Shown here one piece after another: positions 35,060 to 46,812 of a DNA stretch of 64,000 bases (its first letter is position 1; every line of letters begins with the position of its first letter). This DNA comes from Cristatella mucedo (taxonomy: Eukaryota > Bryozoa > Phylactolaemata > Cristatellidae). Made by a program: the position numbers and the translations under genes. Location: NCBI GenBank assembly GCA_009760855.2, contig WPIO01000010.1, positions 6,452,001 to 6,516,000 on the forward strand. The letters are read 5' to 3'. The notes under the pieces were generated by a model, which was not told the DNA's origin, did not search any database, and was given only the letters and a program-made list of their open reading frames with translations.

Positions 35060-35245
35060 AAACAGGCTAAACATATGTACAAGGTGACCCTGTGCATCTC
35101 ACTCCTAACCATGTTACGCTTGTTGTCGTTGAGCATGCTACTACTAACCATTCGATAGTTCTTCATTTGCAGCAACTGTAAAGTGCCTAGAAAGATATTG
35201 AGTTCTTTTACAATTTCAAGCCTATTAATATTATTATTATTATTT
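35060..35245 (+). mobile_element. LINE family 2 3' UTR and tail
   Basis: It starts in 'ggtgaccctgtgcatctcac', runs through 'aaagtgcctagaaagatattgagttct' and ends in an ATT repeat. It is strongly 5' truncated and its right stem arm is degraded. Confidence 0.7.
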
Positions 35246-35249
35246 TTAC

Positions 35250-37880
35250 GATCCAAACACTATATTAAAACTCGATGCCACAAAACTGAAATCTATTAAC
35301 TTGTGTATTATGAAGAATGAAGCTTTTCTTATGCTTTGCATATTTTTTAATTGAAAGGCAAAAAAGCCGTTCATAAGTTAAACCAGCAGCAGGTTGCTGC
35401 AGGGAGCTCTTATTCCAATATAAGAGCTCCTTTGATCAAAGTTTAACGAGTAGCTAAGCACTTCAACATGGCAACTTGTTGCAAAGATCTAGATGACTCT
35501 ATCAGTATTCGAGGTCGCTACGTAAATTAACAGCTCATAATTGATTTACATGCTCAGCTAGCTGAATACCGCCGAGCCATATGTGTAGTTCGGCATGAGC
35601 AGGATATTGCAACGATGTTTTGTGTACGAAGGAATGGGAAGCCTCTTCGACTTGAGGTAGCTAGGTGTCCCTCTACTAAGCCCCGGAGATATTTACCATA
35701 CAATATCAACCATCGAACAAAATGCCGCCAACTTTTTGTTGGGAGCCGTCCGTTTTTAGTCTTCTTAGGAAAATTGATGTCGTCGCAGGAACTACTGGCA
35801 GAATATTGTTCCATGTAATCCAGGTCATGGCAAAAGTCAATAAATCAGCCTTTCCTGACATTAACGAACGGATAAGTCTTGACCGAGGTCGTTGGTCCAA
35901 ATACAGCCACATGTAGTCCTGTACTGAATGATACCAGAGGATTCGACAGCCCCCTAAGCTCATCTGCAGCTATATAAATGAGGCAGTTAAAGCAGATACC
36001 CTCTTTGGAAGAAATATTTTTTAATTTGAATGAGCAATCCTTGTGACCAAATGATCGGAATCACAGTGAAGGTCAGAAAGATTTAGACTAAAGATTTCCT
36101 ACACTTTACCAACTGACGATGCTAATGGACAGCTGTCTCCTGCAGCTGAACCTATTACTGCAGTGACATCAGCATAGATAGTCCGCATCACCTTTGACTA
36201 TGGAATACACGTGAAACTGGGAGTGATCTTTATGTTGCATATTAGTTCTGCTCCGTATTGTTTATTCATGTCCTAGATTACCCTGACCTGTTATCGGCCA
36301 GCCTTCCACCAGGCACTTTGTCAAGGCCTGCTGGAGAAAAGCGGCCTGCTTCTTCGGAAAGCTGGCGTGATAGCGATCTGCTCACCGAAATCAACTGATA
36401 AGTCTCTCCCCTGATCAGCTCAACTGGCTACGACCATCAGTCACGTTTATTATAAAATGGATGATGCAAGACCCTGCACTTTATATGCCAATTTATGGCG
36501 CATCCTTAGCGATCTCGCTCGTGCAGGAAGCAGAGCAGGCATTAACACTTGTCCTCCCGAATGAGGAATCAGCTAAATCAGTCGAATCTAAACTTTTCGT
36601 TTTAACTGCTAGTCAAAATCATTGAAATGAAGGTCCTCTTCGTACAGATTGACTGACTCTCGTTGGCGATGCAAGAATGTAAGATGACTGCATGTCACAT
36701 CCACATCACAATTTCACCGAGCCAGCTAAATCCACCTTAAAATCGCACTGGAATATCTGACGAGAGCAGGAACCTATATGTATATATCTACAAATTTTTA
36801 ATATTCAGGAGCAAGCTTAGCAGATATTTCCAAAAGAACTGACTTAAAAATGGTTAACAGTTTTGTGATTTATCAGGTAGCCTTTCTTTCAGAAACGTGT
36901 CAAGAGATATTGATAGACAGACACATGTGGAGGTATCAGCTACCCTATAACTGCTAGGGCTGCTAATGAATGTATACATTATTTGGTTAACTCTTCACGA
37001 TCTTGTGCCTGTTGACTAACATTTTCTTGCATATTTCAAGCACGATTAATATAACTGCCCAATGAGACTCTTGCTGCACCTTATTTTTGCTCCCCGAAAC
37101 CGCCGATAAACATAAACTCAAAGCACCTATCTGCTTAATAATAAGCAGACTAGATACATTATTAAACTAAAAAATATCTCCTTATTTACCAATCACAACC
37201 TAAAATAAACCTCACCATAACACTTTCTTTTTTTAACAGTTTTTAGAAACAATGATACTCCCTTCATGTAATCAAAATTTGAAGCATAGGCTTAAGAGGT
37301 TTAGTTGAAAACTAAAATGATTTGAATCCACGATGGCATACACCTTATTTTTTCAGGAAACGCTATTTTTTAAATATGGACAGCAGTTACTTCATATTCT
37401 CATACACTTTATTGATATCTTCAGACAGAAAACACTGTCTTTCTAAGGCATGCATTACTCTGACTTGACTTCCATATTGATCATGCTCATGGTACTAGCA
37501 GGTAAGATTGTAAAAGGTGTTACTACCAGTAAGACAGTTTCAATCTTCAAGCACGCCTTGGATAGTATTTTTGTTGCTACTTCAAATTCCTCAAATCCTG
37601 CAGCGATGACACTGCAGCAAGACCACTGGCGAAGCAATGTTTATTGATCGTACTTTAGTAATTGATCCGTGACTGCAACGTTTGGTTCTTTTGTCCACAA
37701 ACCCCTCTTTTCACGTAGGAGGTGGGGCATTACTTATTATCTCATGGGGTATGCTTCAGCTGCAATGCCTTGTTAACCAGAGGTTCTTAGTCATCAAAAT
37801 ATCTTTCTCATGTAATGATTCTACAGCCGAGTGATTTGATGCATTCTTGAAATTTTTGTATATTTCTTCAACGCTGGTCT
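35250..37880. other. No gene recognised
   Basis: The frame at 35615-35818 (plus) is basic and somewhat protein-like but has no known domain, and the frame at 37450-37647 is weak. No shared repeat was recognised. Confidence 0.4.
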
Positions 37881-37889
37881 TCAAACCTG

Positions 37890-38042
37890 TGCAATCAGAT
37901 TCTCACGTTTGGCTACAAATTCTGCAGCTTTGCTTGTCCTTTGTTAACGTCATAATTACCAAATTACATTATTTGTCCCACGTTAGCTGGCTCACGATCA
38001 AGCAGCTTATCAACTTAAGCTTCTTTCAAGTTTTCTTATTCT
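37890..38042 (+). mobile_element. LINE family 2 relic
   Basis: A decayed LQILQL...SWLTIKQLI stretch resembles the block just after the RT domain. Assignment is tentative. Confidence 0.35.
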
Positions 38043-38842
38043 CTTGCTATTGCCTACCTAGAGAAAGTAGTTTCTGTTTAGAATTTGCATTGTAGTACGG
38101 TTTCTTTTGATTCTGGAGATCTATAGCTGTGCCCACCCACAACCAAGACCGATTTCAATTCCTTGGGTGGCCTTCATTTCGCATGCTCCCAAAGCCTGAA
38201 ATTCAATCCCGACTGAAGTGCTGACTTTCGTTTAGCTTGCGACATTTTCAACTCAGCTAAGAGCTCGAATGTACCACACAGCATTTGGGTTCTGCACTTT
38301 TAGTGCTTCCTTTTCTTGCTCATGCTTCACCTCATTGGAGCGACTTATTACAAAGCAGTGGAAATGCATTTTTGGCAGCATAATAAAAGTATAAAGAGCA
38401 ATAATCAATGCAAATTCGCGAACGATAGCCGGTTGTTATTCACTTGCTATTGCCTACGTAGAAAAAAGTACTTTCTGTTTAGGATTTGCATTGTAGTACG
38501 CTTTCTTTCGATTCTGGAGTTCAGTAGCTGTGCCCACCAATAACCGAGACCAATTTCAATTGCTTGGGTGGCCTTCATTTCGTGGGTTCCCAAAGCCTGA
38601 AATTCAATCCCGACTGAACTTGTGACTTTCGTTTAGCTGGTGACATTTTCATCTCAGCTAAGAACTCAAATGTACCACACAGCATTTGAGTTCTGCACTT
38701 TGAGTGCTTCCCTTTCTTGCTGATGCTTACCTAAATTAGGCGAGTTATTACAAAGCAATTGAAATGCATTCTTGGTAGCATAATAAAAGTATGCAAAGCA
38801 TGAATCAATGCAGATTCGTGAACGATAGCCGGATATCCATAT
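38043..38842. repeat. 400-bp tandem duplication
   Basis: The unit 'cttgctattgcctac...gatagccgg' occurs at 38043 and 38443 with an exact 400-bp offset and scattered differences. Each unit contains a decayed LINE C-terminal block around 'tcccaaagcctgaaattcaatcccgac'. Confidence 0.9.
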
Positions 38843-38859
38843 ATAAATATGTATATACA

Positions 38860-38865
38860 TATGTA

Positions 38866-38907
<42 letters not shown>

Positions 38908-38967
38908 CGTAAATATATACATATACATTTACTTATAAATATATATATATATCTTTCATATGTATAT

Positions 38968-39039
<72 letters not shown>

Positions 39040-39055
39040 GTAAATGTATAAGTAT
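38860..39055. repeat. TA/CA microsatellite
   Basis: Interrupted TA repeats with short CA parts. The family-1 LINE begins directly after it, and TA-rich sequence resumes after the LINE 3' end at 42830, so the LINE probably inserted into this tract. Confidence 0.9.
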
Positions 39056-39172
39056 ATATGCCTCCCCGCGCTAAAGAGCGGCCTCGGGCGACTCCTAGCG
39101 TGGTGTGGACCTTTACTTGATTTTTCCGTAACACCTTCGGGTATTCCGCTGCTATCTTCGCTGTGACTATTT

Positions 39173-40189
39173 ATGAGCTGTCCTCGGATATGCTACACAA
39201 AACAGGACCTGCTTAGCATAAGATGCGATGTCGCCATTAGTCGATACCTACGTGCGGGCCTTCTCCGGCGGGTCAGTGAGAACCTACCTGCCTCCTGCGT
39301 TCGCCCCACCATCAGCTCGGCTATCAAACCTACGACTCGTAAGTTTAAAGCACTAAATAGTACTTGCTGCGATAGTAGCCCACCCGCTGTAGCCCAGCAC
39401 GTTGTGAAACGTCGTCCCACGGCCGTTACCAAGGTCCAATTCAAATTCGAAGAGCCAGCGTCCGCCAGGCCGGACGCAAACGGTAGAGAATACGAGCCAC
39501 TTCATCGCCGTCGCCCAGTTGTTGGACAGCCTCTTAAATTCCGCCTACTAAATGTTCGCTCGCTAAAAACCAAGGGGTTACTTATCCGTGATCAGGTGGT
39601 CCAGGAGAAGCTAGATGCATTTCTGCTTACCGAAACCTGGATGACGCCTTCTTCCAGTAGCTGTATTTCCGAGACCACCCCACCCGGGTTCTCATTCTAT
39701 CAGTCCATGCGTTCTGACAAGGTTGGTGGCGGGGTTGCAATTGTTGTTCGCGAATCGTGTGGCTATAAAATGTGCAGTTTCTCGCATGGGTCATCATTTG
39801 GATCGGTTGCTATCAGGTCTTCATCAAAGACAATGGCTCTCACCGTTGTGATATACCGGCCTCCTTTTGGCTGTCTAAACTTGTTTATAGAGGAGTTTTC
39901 AGAGTTCCTCGCTAAAATATTTGCGTGTGACAGGCCGCTACTGATTGTAGGAGACTTCAATATTACTGTTGACAACCCTAGCAACAGCCAGGTCCGCTCA
40001 ATTCTTGACTGTCTGGAGAATCTTGGTTTGGCCCAACACGTTAATCATAGCACCCACGTCGGTGGCCGCATTCTAAATCTCGTGATCACTAAGGATGTCC
40101 TCCCCACTGACTTTGTGGTGTGCCCACTGACCCTCTCAGATCGTTCGGTCTCGTTTGCTGTTCCTTCTCCCTCGTACGTGCAGGGTAAT
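39173..40189 (+). pseudogene. LINE family 1 endonuclease domain (copy b)
   Basis: Same motifs as copy a: LLNVRSLKTK, TETWM, GGGVAIVVRE, VVIYRPP and IVGDFNITVD. Unlike copy a, the frame is intact through the active site up to the nested insertion; the segment after GDFN reads RSILDCLENLGLAQHV where copy a has stops. Beyond 40189 the open frame runs into the inserted element and gives 30 foreign residues before a stop at 40285. Confidence 0.9.
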
Positions 40190-40453
40190 TTAGGACAGCA
40201 TTCAGTGGGTCCCTGTTATTCGTCCTTCATGTGCTTATGCGTGCTGACACTGTGCATGCTGCCACTAACCACATTTGCATGCTGACCCTGTGCATGTCAC
40301 CCCTAACCATATTATTCATTTCGTTTGTTTTTTCAAGCATGATTTTACTTACCTTTCAATTGCATTTCACTTTACAGCAAATGTAAAGCGCCTAGAGAGA
40401 GATTAAGTTCTCTGAGGGCGCGTTATCAAGTGAATTATTATTATTATTATTAT
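40190..40453 (+). mobile_element. Nested LINE family 2 tail (264 bp)
   Basis: It interrupts family-1 copy b; the uninterrupted sequence is preserved in copy a at about 18268. A 4-bp TAAT is present on both sides (40186-40189 and 40454-40457), although the right one is ambiguous because the insert ends in ATT repeats. The insert carries the 3' UTR and a well-preserved terminal stem-loop at about 40388-40425. Confidence 0.9.
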
Positions 40454-40964
40454 TAATGTCGCATTTGCCAAACGACGTAACTTACAAAGCATTGACTTGG
40501 ACAAGTTTTTGAAATCTGTTTGTGATGCAGGATTTCTTGATCTGCATTCAGAGTCGACCGGCAGCCTCGATACCCTCACTGATGCGATGAACATGACACT
40601 CAGGAGTGCTCTTGACAAGCATGCTCCCGTTCGCTCTATCCGTGTTCAAAGTCGTCGAGATTGCTTTCAATTTACTAAAAGACTCCTTAAGATGCGCCGT
40701 GTTAAGCTCAGGCTGGAACGTCGTTTCAAGAAATCGGGGTCTGAGGCTTACCTAGTCAATTTTAAAGACTTCCTTCGAGTTTACACCCGAAAGCTTAAAA
40801 AAGCCAGGGCTTCTTTCTTCATTAGAAAACTGAATTCCTGCCAGTCGGACACTAAACAGATTTAAAAGACAGTAAACCATTTACTGGCCAATGCTGCCAG
40901 GTCTGACTCCCCAGATATTAAGGGCTCAGCCAAAAAGTTTTCAGCCTTCTTTACTGAAAAAATT

Positions 40965-42167
40965 GTGCACATTCGTGCCTCCATTAAGCCCCCTCAGACC
41001 AAAGCAATCGCCGTTCCTCAACCTGTGACCTTTCTTAAAAGGTTCTCCGATGTTTCTGCCTGTGATGTGGCTGCCTTAAAAAGGTCTAGCAAAGAGAGCT
41101 CGTCTCCTGAAGACCCTATACCTTCATCTCTGTGGTCTTCACTTGCTGACCAAATCAGCCCGGCCATAACCAAAATTTTTAATGCTTCCGTGGGAAAAGG
41201 GGTCGTCCCCAAGTCCTTCAAATCGGCAATCGTTAGAGCTAGTCTTAAAAAGCCTGGATTCGACCCAGAGGTCCTAGCAAAATATCGTTCAGTTTCCCTT
41301 CTTCCGTTCTTATCAAAGATTCTTGAAAAAATTGTTGCTAAGCAGCTAGTTGCACTTATTGAAAATAATGGAATGTCAGAAACATTTCAATCAGGTTTCA
41401 AGAGGCAGCACTCTACTGAAACTGCTCTCCTCCGTGTTAACAATGACATTCTGCGTGGCAACGACGACGGGAATGTCACTGCCTTAGCCCTGCTAGATCT
41501 GTCTGCTACCTTCGACACCATTGATCACGAAGTTCTGCTTGAACGATTGAGAACAGCGATTGGTCTGGCAGACGAAGCACTGGCGTGGTTTAAATCATAC
41601 TTGTCTGATCGTGTTCAATCCGTGTCGTGTGGGGGTCAGGTCTCAGACATGAGAAGGGTCACCTGTGGAGTCCCTCAAGGGTCTGTACTTAGTCCCTTGC
41701 TGTTCTCCATTTATACGCAACCTCTGGGAAAAGTGATTAAGGCCCATGGAATAGGATATCACTTCTATGCTGACGATACTCAGTTGTATTTGTCTTTTAA
41801 ACCGTCGGAATCTGCTGCAGCAACTGAGAAACTGAATTCTTGCCTTGCCAATATTCGATCCTCGATGTCGGAATACTTCATGAAATTAAATGACGATAAA
41901 ACCGAACTACTTCTCATAGGACACCCTAAGTGTGTGGCTAGATTAAAAGGCTTTGCTGTTCTAATAGGTGATGCTATTGTGCGACCTTCACCACGTGGTC
42001 GTAATCTAGGTGTCGTGTTCGACAGCTGCCTCAATTTCAAAAGCTTCATCCAGAAGACTGCCTCTACAGCTAGCCATCACATCCGATCCCTATCCAAGAT
42101 TAGAAGCTGTCTCCCACAGTGGCTTGTAAAAAAATTAACACAACTCTTTAGTTCTGTCTCGGCTTGA
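40965..42167 (+). pseudogene. LINE family 1 reverse transcriptase (copy b)
   Basis: A 400-codon open frame. RT motifs are YRSVSLLPFLSKILEKIV, HSTETALL, DLSATFDTIDHEVLLERL, GVPQGSVLSPLLFSIYT and catalytic YADD at about 41767-41778, followed by the thumb-like LNDDKTELLLIG. The frame ends at SSVSA-stop, where the next base frame continues with RLDYCNTLLAGLP, showing a single-base shift. RT would copy element RNA at the nicked target. Confidence 0.92.
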
Positions 42168-42183
42168 TTATTGTAATACCCTT

Positions 42184-42759
42184 TTGGCTGGGCTACCAAG
42201 GAAAGTTATTATGCCACTACAGTGGACTTTGAATATGGCTGCAAGACTGGTCTTCAAGTCCCAGCGGTTTGAGCAGGTGTCTCCTTTGCTGAAAGAGCTA
42301 GAATGGTTACCGGTTGAGCAAAGGATACAGAGCAAGGTTCTTACGCTGACCCACAAGGCCCGCCACGGCTTGGCTCCTTCGTACCTAGCTGAACGGCTGC
42401 ATCAGTTTCAGCCTGTTCACGCCCTCAGTTCCTTTGTGGACAATAAATTAGCCGTCCTCCCGTTCCTCAGCTCAAAGACAGTTGGCTACAGAAGCTTTAG
42501 CTCTGCAGGTCCTAGACTGTGGAAGTCGCTTCCACAATTCTTACGCAACGACATCTACTGTCCTGATGCCGACTATGGCACATCTTTTTCAGCGGTCCTG
42601 AACTGCTACTTCTATGCTACTCACTACCTCAACTGCTCTCCTACTTCTGCTATGCTTCCCACTTTCTCTTTGTTGCGTGAGACGAAGTCTGTTGGCTACC
42701 GAATGCGTACCGAAAGCCGCTTAGGCTGTGAGTGGGCTATACAAAACTCTCCTGTGTAA
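42184..42759 (+). pseudogene. LINE family 1 ORF2 C-terminal region (copy b)
   Basis: Continuous frame with MAARLVFKSQRFEQVSPLL, LEWLPVEQRIQSKVLTLTHK and GPRLWKSLPQFLRND, the usual order at the C-terminus of CR1/L2-type ORF2. It belongs to the same ORF as the RT and is separated from it only by the frameshift at about 42130-42165. Confidence 0.85.
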
Positions 42760-42854
42760 CACCCACATGGTCTTTTTGACTTTGTGGAGTTACAGACGGA
42801 TATACATTACATTACATTAAATTTACGTTTATATATAGATACATATGACCCGTT

Positions 42855-43397
42855 GAATTTAATTGACCATTTTACCAGTAGACCGATGCAACTGATCGGG
42901 TAACAGAACTGAATTCATTATTTGGCTCCAGCCTACGTATTAGAAATACTCCCCCACGACTAAGCATCGTACAACCCGCTTTTTGGAATCTAACTGTTTA
43001 CCTATACATCGTACAAATCTTACATCCTTTGCAGACCGTGCCTTTATATGGTATGCTCCCAAATCCTTGAACTCACTCCCGACTTGCCTCACGAGACCTA
43101 CTGACTGGTCCACATTAAAAGAGAAGCTAAACAAGTATTTATTTATGACAGCATTTAGCCAGCCCAGTTAGTCGTTATTTATGCACTGATGGATGCTGAC
43201 ATTGAATGTTGCCACTAACCATACGTTCATGCTGACCCTGTACATGTCAACCCTAATCATGATATTCTTGTTATTAATTGAGCTTGCTATCACTAATTAA
43301 AGGATCTTGCATCCTTTGTAGCAAACTTAAAGTGCCGAGAAAGAGATAAAGTTCTCTTAGAGCGTATATAAAGTGTATTAATATCATTATTGCTGTG
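42855..43397 (+). mobile_element. LINE family 2, 3' end fragment
   Basis: The frame at 42983-43171 is one of the best-preserved family-2 C-termini: FADRAFIWYAPKSLNSLP then TLKEKLNKYLFMTAF. The 3' UTR and the stem-loop (about 43330-43365) follow, then an ATT-rich end. It starts about 30 bp after the family-1 LINE. Confidence 0.8.
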
Positions 43398-43399
43398 TT

Positions 43400-44475
43400 C
43401 CATTTGAACACTGAAGCAGCCAGCTTGCAGATATTAGATCAGCTGAAGCCGGCCTGAAGGCTCATCAGTACCATTTAAAAAAATTGCAATACCTAATGTC
43501 ACGACTGATTGAAACGTACCTCCGAAGGCAGTCTGTCTGGAGCCTTTAAAGTCACACGCAAAAACTAAGTTTGAACCTACATTAGTAGTCAGATATAGCC
43601 GGCTTGCCATGAAAATACTGTTCAATCCAAGCTTATTGATATGCCCACAATTAAATACTGTGGCTCTTATGGAGTAAAATCTATAGCCTGTGCCCTGATT
43701 GCTCACCATCTACAGAGGCTTTTTACCCCTACTCAATCATTGGATCATCAGCTGTAGATGGTCTTTGACGATACGCCATATACATGTCACCCTGGACACA
43801 TTTTAGAGCAGTGAACATTTAAAATACTAAACCTTATTTGACCGCATGGAACTTCGATGGACGTCAGTTTCTAGCTATCCCAGCAAGAGTTTAGTAAACG
43901 TAACTTCTACTTTAGCCATTCAGCCGAAAATATGAATTATCATTCTAAAACCAAAATGAGTGTCATCCTTTATAAACTGACTAAGCGTGCGCACTTATGC
44001 TCAACTCGCAGCCTTTGCCGCTCCTTATGAAAAGAAGCGAAAGCTCAGTCAGACGAGACAGATCGAAGCCTGTTGCCGCTCTGCCGACACGGGGCTGCTT
44101 TGCCACCCGATTAGCATTTGGAGCCGCCCTACAAGCATGCTAGGCCGTCCGCAGAATCTCCTCGGCTACCGTGAAGGTGTAATCAGATGCTGCCCGTGCG
44201 TCGATTGCTTTAACCAACGCTTAGGGCTTTTTGTGACCAACCTGCACTCAACAGCTTCTTATCTAGGGGCTGACGCTCTTCTAGGATTACTGCCTTGCGA
44301 ACATGCTTCGCTCAGAAATGTCCAGCAGACCAGATGGACCTCTAAGGACCATTTTTGTCCGATCGTTTCTAATCCGCATCTTGTGCCGGTCACTTCTCAT
44401 CCAGTCGACCACGACCTGCAGGTTTTTTAAAGAGTCCGTGTGCTGCCCTTTGCTGGTTTCCACTTTTACCCTGCT
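43400..44475. other. No gene recognised
   Basis: The open frame at 43987-44430 (147 codons) lacks a known domain; its antisense frame is also open. I could not assign this stretch. Confidence 0.4.
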
Positions 44476-44479
44476 TCTC

Positions 44480-45460
44480 CGAGAAGTGATACGAGTCTCT
44501 TGGGATAGGGTTTCTCTTATATGCTGACGACATGTAGCTGCATTTTTGTGGATTAAACTGTCACCATCTGCAGCAGTAACCAATGAACTGAATGCTTACC
44601 TTTAGAAAAAAAAGGATTCCCGACGTCAGCCAATATCCTTAAATTTAACGTTGAAAAATCCAAGATCTATGAGGCCGCCTCTAGTGTGAGGCTAACTAAA
44701 GCACTTTGCTCTTCTAATTGGTGGAGCTCTTGTGCGACCGTAAACCCTAAACAAGTGCTCGGAATTTAGGTGTTCCTCTTTCGTAACTTCCTAACGGTTA
44801 AATCTTTATTAAGAAGTCCGCTTTTACCATAAATTCATCGAGTTTTATCCCTGTCCAATCTTAAGTACTATCTACCACCGTGGCTTGCTAAAGAAAACTT
44901 GCTTCTATCCAGTTATGTCTATACTACATCTAAGCAAGTCAATTTTTTAGCTTGGCTTCAAAAAATTTCCTTAGGCTTTGACTGTTACTAACGCATATCA
45001 GATATAAGGTTACTACACAAATCACAGAGTTAAAACTTGGAGTCTCTTTTGCTGTAAAAGCTGTGAAGGCTCCAGGCCTATAAACGGGTGCACAAAAAAA
45101 GTCTTACTCTGACCCTCAAGGCCCTCCGTCGCCAAATTCCCTCTTACTTAGCTAAACTGGTGTACTAATTTCAGAATCCTTAGGCAATCTGTGGACAAAA
45201 AATCCGCTGTTCCATTTCTAAGCTCAAAGAACGTTGGTGACAGATTTTTTTCGTTCAGCATGCCTTCAAATAGAAGCACAGTCCTATTATTCCTACACAG
45301 CTTCATCTACGCTCTTGCTTCCGACTCAAAGGGCACTATTGAACGCAGACAAATGATGTAATTAGATCAGCACAATCCTTCGACTTTAAGCCAGCCTACT
45401 GTGAGCTATAGAGTCTAGCCAGAATCAGGGCGTGCTTACAGATGAGTATGGCAGCCAAAC
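44480..45460 (+). mobile_element. Old LINE relic, RT and C-terminal regions
   Basis: It contains LLYADDM (RT active-site box) near 44510, an LPPWLAKE-like block near 44875 and a block corresponding to RVHKKSLTLTLKALRRQ near 45085-45130. The order matches family 1, but the copy is far more decayed, with many stops and indels. Confidence 0.65.
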
Positions 45461-45469
45461 TAGTTCATC

Positions 45470-45960
45470 TAACACGTTTGTTGCATTACATCTTGGTCAT
45501 TGCAGCAATTCTCTGTATATTTGACTTTAATCGCCTGAAACCGCTACAAAACTCTGCAGTTTATGCAGTTCGTCTTCAAAGCCACACTTGCCTCACAACT
45601 TTGCTTCTTCCCAAGATAAAATTATATTGGTGTCAAATATTGAGTCAACTTTTGAGATCCTAACTCTTGCCTACAGTCCACTTCACTCAAGCGCACAGCC
45701 TTCTACCTCCGACCTCACTGCTCCCCAAGCTCCCTTTCTCAACCATCAGCACTTTGTCATCTTGCCGTGCCTCCCCTAAATAGAAATCGTGTAATGGTCA
45801 AGCCTTCAGCTCGCATGCACCGAAAGTCTAGAACTCACAAATGGCTGTGGCGACTCCCAGCAGATGACCTTTCATCTTATAATTATCGGCTGACAATGCA
45901 TTTATCTACCTCAGTTTTTCCCATTTCCATGTGAACTGTTTATTTTTCATGTGTACTTTG
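45470..45960 (+). mobile_element. LINE family 2 relic
   Basis: A PLQNSAVYAVRL block (QNSAARL-type) near 45540-45575 is followed by decayed C-terminal coding sequence up to about 45850. Stops are present and the 3' UTR is not recognisable. Confidence 0.5.
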
Positions 45961-45999
45961 GTGGTTTATCTGTGCATGATTCAGTAAATACCACCAATC

Positions 46000-46640
46000 G
46001 TAGGTAATAGTATTAATAGTATTACTCCTATGTCTGGGATTAATACATTCAAGGGATGTGATTATACTGTAAAAGGGTGTCATCATTACAGTGACACAGC
46101 ACGACACGGTCTGATACAGCTATCACTAATAAATCTCATTCTCCACGAATTTATTTAGATTTGTAACCTAGGCAGCATTGCACAAGGCTTGTTTATTTAC
46201 AGGTGATGACAAAGAAACGTTCACGCTTTAACCGTGCAGACCTTAAGACAGGAACTCTTAATTCAATCACTGTAAGACTCTAGCTCTTACATGCAATGCT
46301 ACTGAAGTCTTACAACCCATGACATATGGTTTTCTTGTTTCCAAGTTTTGCACGCCGGCAGAATTTTTACACTCAGTTCTTGCCTATCATAAGCTGATGA
46401 TGCCAGCGAGTTCTAGCTAATTTGGCGGATTAGTTTCAAAGAGATCGTAGTCCGTTTCACAATGTTCCACCCTGATAATTTCAAATCTTAAGACACTTTT
46501 TTACGTCAATATTATTGTATTATTCCCATTAACAAGTGGAAAGGTTTATTGTGTGGTGTCAAGTGGCATTGCTATTTCATTTAATCTAGAACGAAAAAAG
46601 CGAGCTGCACAGCTAGTCCAGGTAGGAGCTGCTGCCGAAT
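46000..46640. other. No gene recognised
   Basis: AT-rich stretch without a repeat or frame I can support. Confidence 0.4.
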
Positions 46641-46649
46641 ATATCAGCT

Positions 46650-46812
46650 TGTCCTGGTGTGGCACATGGGGTGAGGTGTTCGTCTTTAACAACTGAGATC
46701 AAGGTGATTTCTTTACGACCGACGTTGTGAGCTAAAGCCCTGTGAAACACGCAAAGTGCCTGGATTGAGAATAAGTTCTCCTAAGGGCGCTATAGAAATG
46801 AACTACGATTAG
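46650..46812 (+). mobile_element. SINE B copy, diverged
   Basis: The tRNA-like head is poorly preserved. The tail 'gtgcctggattgagaataagttctcctaagggcgctatagaaatgaact' is clearly SINE B. Confidence 0.6.

Larger units (their letters stand above)
39061..42826 (+). mobile_element. LINE family 1 (CR1/L2-like), near full length, dead
   Basis: Plus-strand counterpart of the copy at 15.9-19.4 kb, with the same 5' end. It ends in a short ACATT repeat (42810-42825). Order: N-terminal segment and endonuclease (39173-40189), nested LINE family 2 insertion (40190-40453), remainder of the endonuclease and linker (40454-40865), RT (40965-42167) and C-terminal region (42184-42759). It has a stop at 40863 and a frameshift near 42130-42165, both also in the other long copy. 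Confidence 0.92.

Noticed and set aside
35615-35818. Basic 67-codon frame that reads somewhat like protein
   Set aside because: Too short, no recognised motif, no partner exon found.
43987-44430. 147-codon open frame
   Set aside because: No domain, no splice-site support, and the antisense strand is open over the same stretch. Not enough to call a gene.
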